From Purpureocillium takamizusanense (taxonomy: Eukaryota; Ascomycota; Sordariomycetes; Hypocreales; Ophiocordycipitaceae), in assembly GCF_022605165.1 (NCBI RefSeq), contig NC_063075.1, positions 1,116,001 through 1,180,000 on the forward strand: a stretch of 64,000 bases of DNA, given 5' to 3'. Below are positions 23,432 to 32,571 of the stretch, piece after piece. The notes below the pieces were generated by a model that was not told the DNA's origin, ran no database searches, and worked only from the letters and a program-made list of their open reading frames with translations. Position numbers and translations under genes: made by a program. Within the stretch, counting starts at the first letter, position 1. Each line of letters opens with the position of its first letter.

Positions 23432-24832
23432 ATGGCCAAGCCAAGGGAGCCGTTCTGGTTGGGGTAAGTGACACGCTGCTACCGCTGAATGCTGCCACCG
23501 ACCAGCCAACTTACACGGTCAAGGGGCGCCGCGGCATGCATGGCTGTGTGCTTCAGTGCGTCTCTCCATCTCATAAATACCCCGTCGTTGCTGCACATCT
23601 CCATGCTGATGGACGGCCGCAGCACATCCGCTGGACCAAACCAAATAGTATGAACGAGCCCTGCTCATTCAATGGCATCACGTCGACGGCGCTGGGCGAG
23701 CGCTGACGTCTCCCACCACAGCCGCATGCAGGTACTCAAGTCGACCGACACTATGCTGCGCACCATGTCCCGCCTGGCCGCGCGCGACGGTATGCCCCTC
23801 CCTTTACTCTTACACCTCCCTCCCTCCGTCTTGTCGCCGCTCACCACGCCAGGCATCCCCTCTCTTTGGGCTGGCCTCTCTGCGTCTATCCTACGCCAGG
23901 GCACCTATTCCACCGCTCGCTTCGGCATCCACGCCTCCCTCTCCGCGTCGCTCCTCCAGTGCTCCGGCCGCGAGACCCTCCCGCTGTCATGGAACGTCGC
24001 CTGCGCGGGGCTCGCCGGTGGCCTCGCAGGTCTCATAGGCAATCCGACCGAGGTCGTCCTCGTCCGCATGTGCGCCGACGGCGCCAAGTCTCCGCAGGAC
24101 CGCTTCCGCTACGGCAACGCCCTCGTCGGCATGGTGAGAGTCTGGACCGACGAGGGCGCCCGCGCCTTTACCAAGGGCCTCGCGCCAAACGTGGCCCGGA
24201 GTATCCTCATGAGTTCGTCGCCTGTAGCAGCTTCTCGTCGCACATGTTCTGCCAAGTGTATCAAGTGTTCTGACCAGCCCGTCAGGCGTCTCTCAGATTG
24301 CAACGTGAGTCGTCACATGCATCAAATACTACGCCGTCGGACGCGATGCTCATGCGCTCCAGGTATGTATCCGCTAAGCAGCATCTTGTTCGGTCCGCGG
24401 GGCGCAACGACGACATCGCGACGCACGTTCTGTCGTCGCTCGCTGCTGGCACCGTCGCCACCACGCTTTGCGCCCCGGCCGACGTGCTGAAGAGCCGCAT
24501 GCAGAACAGCGCAGGCAAGGATGTAAGCGTTATCACAGACTCCGAGGTAGCACGCCGTTGTCAGGATCAGCAGCTGACTTATCGCAGAGTCTCCTTCGAG
24601 TGATCCGGTCGGGGTTGCGGGAAGAGGGCCCGCGATTCCTCATGAAGGGATGGACACCCGCCTGGCTGCGGTTGACGTGCGTTTAGTCGCCTCCTTCCCA
24701 AGTCCACACTGAGCGCGTTCGCTGACCCAGTCAAGGCCGCACACGGTACTCACCTTTGTCTTCATGGAACAGTTGCGGAAGATCACGCAGTTGCAACTCT
24801 TTCCTCGGGACGCGGCGACCTGTAAACTGTAG
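23432..24832 (+). CDS. Mitochondrial carrier (di/oxodicarboxylate type) lacking the first-repeat signature
   Basis: Exons 23432-23463, 23722-23789, 23853-24212, 24286-24304, 24363-24522, 24588-24676 and 24736-24832 give an open frame of 274 residues. Repeat 2 has GNPTEVVLVRM and repeat 3 has CAPADVLKSRM, both fitting the P-x-[D/E]-x-x-[K/R/x]-x-R carrier signature. LWAGLSASILRQGTYSTARFG, QIATYVSAK and FLMKGWTPAWLRL are typical of fungal dicarboxylate/2-oxoglutarate carriers of the inner membrane. The expected exon after EPFWLG, coding helix 1 and the HPLDxxKV signature, was not found in the 258 bases before RMQV. Exons 1 and 2 as modelled still join in frame. One exon is only 19 nt, and the intron before it begins with the weak donor GTTCGT. 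It may be a decaying gene or have an exon I cannot recognise. Confidence 0.75.
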
Positions 24833-24890
24833 CGGCAGATGCGGGCATTGCAGCTGTGTATGTCTCCTCATAGATCAGGTAAACTCGATT

Positions 24891-27321
24891 TCAAAATTCG
24901 GGCCAGTACAGCCAGTCAAAGTTGTTCATGTCTGCCCACGACAGGCCGCCAAATGACGGCTCAAACTCGTTGCCCGGCTGGTTCAGCACGTGCGCGATCT
25001 GGTCGTCCGACATGGCCGAGAACTGCAGCGGCTCCGGCCACAGCAGCTGTTGTTGTGCCATGAAACTGGGCTGCGCCGCCACGGGCTCGCCGACGGCCAT
25101 TTGGGGCGCGGCGGCCGAGTTTGCCTGGTGCGCCGGCGCCGAAACGCCCGCGACGGTTGCCTTTTGGACAATCTGCCGCAAGTATTTGCCGTACAGCAGT
25201 GACAGCCCATTGCGATGCTCCGTCACCGTGCCAATGCGCTCTAGCACGCCCGCCGCCTCGTCGATCAGTTTCCTGATGCTAGGAGCCAGCGTTGAGCTGC
25301 CCGTCGTGTAGGCGCTGAGCGTCAGGGCGAAGCATGCCGCGAATGAGATCATGATGGTCGTGTTGTTGGGCATCGACTGTAGCTGGGATTCCCCTTGAAT
25401 AGCGGCCCTCATGACGTTGAGGGCAGACGACAGCCCCGCAGTCCGGAAGAAGCGCCGCACCTCGGTCGGCGCCGTGGGGTGGTTGATGATGCCTCCATAG
25501 GCGGACAGGCGCGTGTGCGTCACAAGAATCTCAACGTAGGGTGGCAGACGCCGCTGCGGGCCGATACCGATGGAGGCGCCCCATTCCGTCAGCCACTGGT
25601 CGAAGAAGCGCTCGATGGAGCCCTGTATCGACTGCGCTATCAGCGACCCGTCGCTCGTCGCATTCTGCGATCCGTCGCAAAGGGATCGCACGGTGCTGAA
25701 GAGGCCGTCCTGTGAGGATCAGTCAGCGCTCATCGAATCCGGCCATCGGCAGGGGCTTACCAGGTTCCTCCGCAGAACGGCCATGGATACCAGGGCGCCA
25801 TCCTGGACGTCGCTCTGGGATGTGCGGTGCCAATTATCGCAGTCCTTGATCACCCGGGTCACGGGCACAGCAAATGGCCGCCCTCGCGCGAGGGACATGC
25901 TATGACGGTCAGAAGACTCGCACGCGAGTGCCGGTCTGGGCAGAACAGAGCACCTACCCTCGCTCGAGAACAAACAAGGAGATCCAGCATCGTTCCCTGT
26001 TACGCAGAAGCAGCTTTCCCGTGTCTGACCACGGCTCGACGTCCGGAAAGCCGTCAAGGGCCAGGGCCATGCGAGTGTCGAGACACTCGCCGCGCGCGAG
26101 GGTCAGCTTGGAGCCTTGCTGCAGCAGCTCCGTCGGCACCAAAACCTTGTGGAGGGACAGATCAATGGCGATGCTTGTGGCCATGGAGATGTACACGCAT
26201 GCCTCGTCATCCGTGCTGTGCTGGCCTGGGAACATCCACGGGATGTTGATCATGAAGGCGAGGACAATCTCGACCGACTTGTGCCTGCGGAGCATGACCC
26301 TCTGCGCCAGTGCCTTGACGTGGTTCGAAAGCCTCTTGGATAGGGCCGCCGCCGAGGGCATGAACAAGGCCGAGGCGGCCATGACGGACGCGCAGAGGAA
26401 GGCGGAGCGCCCACGGGTAAACGAGACGCCGTGTATCCTGGGGTCCAGCCCCCAACGCGTGTGTGCCAGGTTGGCATGAAAGCTGTGGTAGTTAGCATCG
26501 CAATCACACCTGCGTACTGGCGGATGGTCGCCTCACTAAGAAAAGAGAGTCTCTGCCTCCTCCTGCGTGACCAGGCCGAGCGTGATGGGATCAATGTCAT
26601 CCCCGACATCGAGGCTCACGTGCGTCGAGGTGAAGAATTCCTCGAGAGCCGCGGACTCGTCGGCCTGCCCCGGGCTCTGGTGGAAACTCTGGCGCACCTG
26701 GGGCGACGGCCTACTACGCGAGTCGCTGGAGGGCTGGATGTACGAGGCACGGGCGAGCAGCTGCAGGGGGTTCTCGGCATCGTCAATTGCGAGGCTTTCC
26801 TCAGTGCGGTGCACAAAGTTGTTGGCCATGGACGCGGCGCCCCCGGTATCCTCGCCGTCGCCGTCGTCATCATCGCCACTGGACGACGTCTCCTCGGTGT
26901 CACCGTGGGACCGCTGCTGAGACGCCGACGCCTGGCTGGGCGATGTCTCGGCGGTGTCGACAGCTCCGCCCAGCAGGTCGCGCAGGTGCGTCATGACCTT
27001 GGCATCGTCGGTGCTGTGCTTTTGTCCTCCCCTGGCTCGCTTGACGGCCTGTTCGATCTGGTACAGCGCCTTGTCCAGGCCGACGCGTTTGCTATCGGTC
27101 CCGTCAGCCACTGACTGTATACCTGAGGGCTGTTTCGGGACCGCTCACTTCTTGATGCCCTTTTGCCTGCCGGCGTGGAAGTCGGGCCGCACGCAATCGC
27201 AGTCGAGCTGGACACAGCGCTTGCAGCGGCCGTCGGGCGGCGTCCACTCGCACTTGATCTTGCTGCGGCGGCAGACGAGGCAGGCAGCCTGCTTGGGCCG
27301 CGGGGAGCTGGCGGCATCCAT
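24891..27321 (-). CDS. Zn2Cys6 fungal transcription factor, 736 aa, five exons
   Basis: Exons 27321-27149, 27091-26537, 26482-25958, 25899-25761 and 25709-24891; all GT-AG, phases consistent. The N-terminal zinc cluster has Cys14, 17, 24, 33, 36 and 43 (C-x2-C-x6-C-x8-C-x2-C-x6-C). It continues across intron 1 into a basic linker and coiled segment (KNKRVGLDKALYQIEQAVKR) suited to DNA binding and dimerisation. An acidic Ser/Asp tract lies around residues 110-135. The regulatory half carries the fungal-specific domain, with FHANLAHTRWGLDPRIHGV and ISMATSIAIDLSLHKV. The C-terminus is Gln/Pro/Ala-rich and ends in aromatic-acidic residues, which could be an activation region. Its target genes are unknown. 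It ends 58 bp from the end of the carrier gene on the opposite strand. Confidence 0.92.
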
Positions 27322-30300
27322 TGTCGCGCGGGCGGGTGCGGCGGGGCGGCGACGTCGGCCCCACGGGGCTCATGCCATGTACGTGCGACGAGAGACTGGA
27401 GCTCGGGGCGAGAGAGGAGTGAGGTCTCGCATCGCTCACGGTAAGGTTGGAGGGAGATGTTGAGAGACGAGCTGAGTGAGGTGAGGTTGGAGGCGCCGAG
27501 CTCGGATTGGACGAGGTGCCGAGCGAGCACTCGCCCAACTGTGGAACTCTGCACGCGCTAAACGCCGTCAATTACAGGCACTCACACCCGCCACAGGAGT
27601 CAACCAAACTCAACATCCTTCGGCAGTCCATGCCGACACGCTGCGGCAAACAGGTTCACGATCCGTGACGCGTGCTTGTTTCAGCAATCCCAATGAACGA
27701 GGGGGCCTCCCAGTGTGCAAGCACGGGCCCATAGAGTTGTCGGTCGGTCCCAATAATGGGTGACCAACATCATCCTTGGACACATGCTCAGAGAATTCCC
27801 CCCCCCCTCCCCCCAATTGCACGTCTTATGAAACGAGTACAAGCGGACAACAACAGGAAACGAAGACGCTCAATGACAATCAAAAGACCAGAGTCCATGA
27901 TTGGAATACCCAACTCTCCAGCACTGGACCTTGCGAAAGGGAGAAGAGTCCGGCCGAGGTATCGGTTCTTTTTGCGTGGGAAACTCTGGATCCCTCTTAG
28001 ACCTCGCCTGACGAACTAGAATGCGTACAGCAGCGCTCAATTTCTCACAGCATTTTATGCGTCCGTCTCGCCTCGTAGACTGTGAACGAGGCAACAACCG
28101 ACACCAAGAGGGGGGATCGAGTAGCCACTTCGACTGGTACCTCATTCTATCTTCCAGAATGCGCTGATCCTAGAAGTCGCTGCGTATGTGTATCGAGCAG
28201 GCAATAGAGCGTAGCCTACTTCGTGGTTTGCTCATGAGCGGATAGGTTCTGTGTTTAGGTCGTCAAGCAACGCCAACAGGTCGTGTGTCACTTTTTCGAG
28301 CCGAGCGTTTGTGTGTGTAATGCAAGGGCACTAGGCGCGTTTACTACTGAGAGGCTCGGCTCTCTTGCCATGTGAGGACGAGCGCCAGCCATGAGGTACG
28401 TAGTGCAAGCAGTTCGATGCCACATGAGTGTGGTGCCTGTTCGTCTGGCATGAATGTATGCAACTGCAAGCGACCGCTAGTCTTCTCCTCTACGGGCAGA
28501 TCCTTGGTCCGATCCGATCCAATCCTACGTCGCATCTCTTTACCCGATACTGTCGGTGAACCACTGTATGCACTCACGCTTTCGTAACCGATGTGCGATG
28601 ACAGGGTTTGGGTGGTCATTGGCCAGGGCAGTTGTGTGAAGGATCGAACGAAAGCCACCAGCGCAACGCACAGACAACCTGCATCGACAGCTCATGTGCC
28701 CATCGCGGAGGCTTTGATACGAAGTAACTAGTCGGCCTAGTTGATGGCTCATCTACATAGCTCCACGGCAAAGGAAGGCAAGGACGGATTCAACATTCGG
28801 GCAGTGCGATTGACCACATCCCCAGGGGGCGCCGGCGGCTGTGGACGAACACGCCTGTTCGGTCGAGCTGTGCACAACCAACCTGAAGAGGAAGCTCACA
28901 ATTCGTGGCTGGTCCTGCATTGTCGTCTGAGGGGAGCCCACGCTCGCTGCCCAGTTCTTCGTCCTGCGAGCGAGTGCGCTTCCCAAGCCTCAACCCCGCC
29001 GCGCGCGGGATGGATACCGCTCAACGCCAACTTAGCGTGCTGACAGGCCGCCGGATCCTTGTGGGAAGCTTCCACCAGCGGCGACAGGCTCCCTCCCCTG
29101 CCTGCATGTAAGCGTCCCATCATTTTGGGTCATCGCGATGGCACCCGCGCTGACATTCAGCCGCCAGGCGTGATCGGCGGGGCGCTAGCGGCCTCGCGAG
29201 GAGCACAAGCGGCACTCAACTCGAGCAACGTCGCAGAGCAGTAACGGCATCGTTGACACTAACAGGCAGTAGGGGAACAGCGTGGGAAGGGGGCGGTGAT
29301 GGGGGCGCAGCAGCCAGCACCACCGACTATGAGCTTGTTTCTGCGCTGCACGAAGACCAGGCAGACGAAGAGCCGAACGGAGGGCGATGACTGCCGAGGC
29401 GTTGCACGCGGCATCTCGAGTCAGTTCCATGGTTCGTCGTACCTGACGGTTCCCACAGTGGATGCTGCCGGTGGATGGTTTCCTCGGTCCTTGTCACACA
29501 AGTGCAGCAGGTCATCGACAAGAGCGGGCCGGCGGGGTCGAGTTGTGGGTGGAGGGACTGAATGTCTTCCTGCCTGCCATGCGTCGGGGCAAAATGGCAT
29601 TTTCGGAACCTGGGCCATTATTAGTGTCCGCCCAAGGAGGTTTGGGGGGGAGGGGCCCTGGCTAGCCTTCCATGGCTTGTGGACGGGAGGGAATGGGCAG
29701 AGCGGCCAGCGGGACGGGGCCGCCCAAGGCTTCTGGAAGGACCCGACCGTGAGACGAGCGACAGCACTCAATACTGCCACGTACGAACGTATATGGGGTC
29801 GGCAAACTTGTTTGTTCCCTCCGCTCACCGGTGCGTCGGAGAATCGTGTCCTGTCGTCGTCGTCCACTCGGTACGGGGAGGGATTGAACGGGCTCTGGAG
29901 CGCTCCTCTTGAGTAGAACAGGTAAGCGGTGCAGAACCCGCTTCGAATCCATGGAACTCGGAAGCAGCGACAGGTGCGGTCGCAATAGCCGTGTCTCGTC
30001 CGGGGCACGAAAGTAAAGACGGCCCCAAAGTCGGGGTCCCAGACACGCACCGGAGCTATATGGCATCCCAATCAATCAAGCTTGTCGCGTGCTTGGGGCG
30101 CCTGCACGCCAAGGTCAGCCGGGCCCAATGGGGACGGACAGCGTGGATGGGCGCTGAGACAAGGGTCCTGCGGCTGATGAGATGAGTGACAGCCAAATGT
30201 ATGTACGAATGATTAGTTGATTGATTGATTGATTAATTGATGATTTGGACGCTCGCGCACGGGGTCAGGGCTGCGAATGCTGTCTGGCTGAGCCTGGGCG

Positions 30301-31494
30301 AGTGAAGGTAAGCTTCGTCCAATTCAACTGCCGTGCGCGCCGCACTCCTCACCGACGGTGAGCTGCGCCGCCTGCGGGTAACCGGGCTGGTTGTCCATTG
30401 GGTGCGGGACCGGCCATTTCCAGGTTACCTAAGGTGCCATGGAAGTGCCCTCTGACGGACTGGTGGCGTGCTCCTGCTGCTCGGAGGCTAATGGCTTGGT
30501 GCCAATATTCCCTCCCGGTGGGCGCTTCCAGCACCAACTTGGAACTGCCAGTAATAAGCGGGCGCCAGGTGCCAGGTGGCCTTGAACAGGCCCCTGTCGG
30601 TTAGGATGATGTGCTTCCACTACTAACTTTGTAGGATAAGAGGCACTGTTGCATTCACATATCAATTTCAGGCTCCAGCTTTCGGTCAGAAAGCATAGGT
30701 AGTAGCAACGATGCCCGGGCAGCCCATCATCCGTTTGGGTATGCGGTGTTTGCTGCGCCGCCGGGACGCTTGACGATAGGTAATGTCCACGGAAGATCGA
30801 GCGACGATAGCCTACTCGACTTGCCTACACCTGGGGCCAGTAGAGGGGAGCAAGTGGGCGGCAGACACGGGATCATCGACCCATGCCAGGCAGATCCAGT
30901 GCGGACGCCCTACAAGCACTTTCCGCACACCCCTGTCCCGGCCATCAGTGCCCCTCGGTCAAGTCAACAAGGGGCACGCGACACTCGGACGCTGCTCTTG
31001 ACGGGTCCCCGTCGGTCCCAAGCAGCCCCTCAAGCCCCTCCGGCTGCGCCGCCATCTCCAATGGATCCCTTTTTACTCCACGGGGGCCCCACCCGCGACC
31101 GCCCCTCCATCTTGAACGCCCATTGCCCCTGCAAAGTCTTTTCGCACCACAGTCCTGGGCCGCCTTGGACACGACATGTAACCCTTCTTCCAGAGCACGC
31201 CTGTTTGAATTGACCATCTCCAGGGTCTGGAGTGCTTGTGCTCGCCCGTGAACCTCTACCCGTCGGCAGCAAGTGGCGCAAACTCACACTCACGCCCTTG
31301 ATCAGCTTGACACTGAAGACCGGTGCGCTTGTGGCGCGCCTCTCCCCGCTTTGATCGTCCCTTCTTGTTTTCGAGAGGGAGGGTGGCTAGTGGGAACTGC
31401 AGAGGCGAGGCAGACAGAAGTCAACGCGTTTAAGCTTGCGATGCAATGGGTTACTGAGGGAGTGGCCGCGGGCGGGGGTTGGCATGGCGGATGT

Positions 31495-31526
<32 letters not shown>

Positions 31527-31812
31527 AGTAGGCACTCGGATAGTCCATCGTCAGCCACGGCTCTTGGCGAGCCTACCCTACCTTGGTTCGCTTTGATGCT
31601 TTATCCGGGGCATCGTATTGTACGTGTGCGGACATGGCCGGCTGGGCAGCTGGCGTGCAGGCCGGCGGGCGAGTTGTGGCTGGATACTTCCTTGTCCCGC
31701 CGTATCACTTTCCTGAGCTGCCATCGCTTTTGCCCTCCTCCTTCTTTGCGCCAACCCGAACAGATGAATTGTGGCTCGAACTTGTGCAGAAACAAAATAT
31801 TACAAAGTGGTA
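27322..31812. other. Long intergenic region (about 4.5 kb), no gene supported
   Basis: This begins with the regulator's promoter. It contains short simple repeats: TTGA units at 30217-30240 and CAGG units at 31497-31525. Open frames up to about 216 codons occur (for example 29421-30071, minus) but lack domains, signal peptides or plausible splice partners. No RNA gene motif was found. Confidence 0.45.
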
Positions 31813-31815
31813 ATG

Positions 31816-32571
31816 AATCAGCCAAGGTACGTATCGTAGAGTGGCGGTTCGGTGGGCGGCCGCGGCAGGAACAGACCGGTACGGTACGTACCATACCTTA
31901 GTACTGGGCCGTAGTCGAACCCAGGAAGGTCCTGCCTGCCTCGCGCTTGTTCATCTTGTTCTCCATTTCGCCGCCGCCGCATCGTCGGTCCGTGTACTAA
32001 CAAGTATTCTAACGCAGTAGCTCAACCCCATCCGCGTTTCGCGCTCTCCTCTCCGCCGCGCCCTCCCCCATCCCATCTCGCCTTTCGTTCTCTTCTTTTG
32101 CCTTGTTTGCCTTTGGTTCCTTGGCGCCAGCTATCTGTCCCCTCGTCTTCCACTACCTTTCCTTCTTTTCCTTTCTACTTCCTTTCCCCCTTGGACGCAG
32201 CTTATCCTGCGAGGGTCATCGTCCGGTCCCTCTTTCGGCCGGCCGCCAATACCACCACCGCCCGCTTCTCGTCCTGCGTCTGCTGCTGCTGCCGCCTCTG
32301 CCGCCACGCTCCTCTGCTGTTACTGAAAGCCTGCCGACGACTGCTACCATCTCTGGACTGCCGGGACTCGCATCTCCCCTTCGGTTCGCCATCGCCTCGC
32401 TCCAACAGCAGCGGTGCGGCGCAGCAGCAGATTTGCCGTCGATCAAGAGTCTGTGCTCTTGCGCACCAACGAACACCCACGCGACGCCGATCCGTTAGCA
32501 TCGCCGGCCTCATCCGGCTTCTAGACGCTCATTTGCGCCCGTGAGTTGACAGCGGCTCACACGACGATACC
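31816..32571 (+). promoter_or_regulatory. ATG-free promoter/leader of the sulfatase-fold gene
   Basis: The 756 bases before the start codon contain no ATG on the plus strand. From about 32030 on they are pyrimidine-rich, as in fungal 5' leaders. The segment includes the palindrome GGTACGTACC at 31883-31892 and a likely transcription start zone in the CT-rich part. Confidence 0.5.

Noticed and set aside
23464..23721. Frame reading GMHGCVLQCVSPSHKYP considered as the missing carrier exon
   Set aside because: It lacks the P-x-[DE]-x-x-[KR] signature and a hydrophobic helix, and its borders do not give the required phase.
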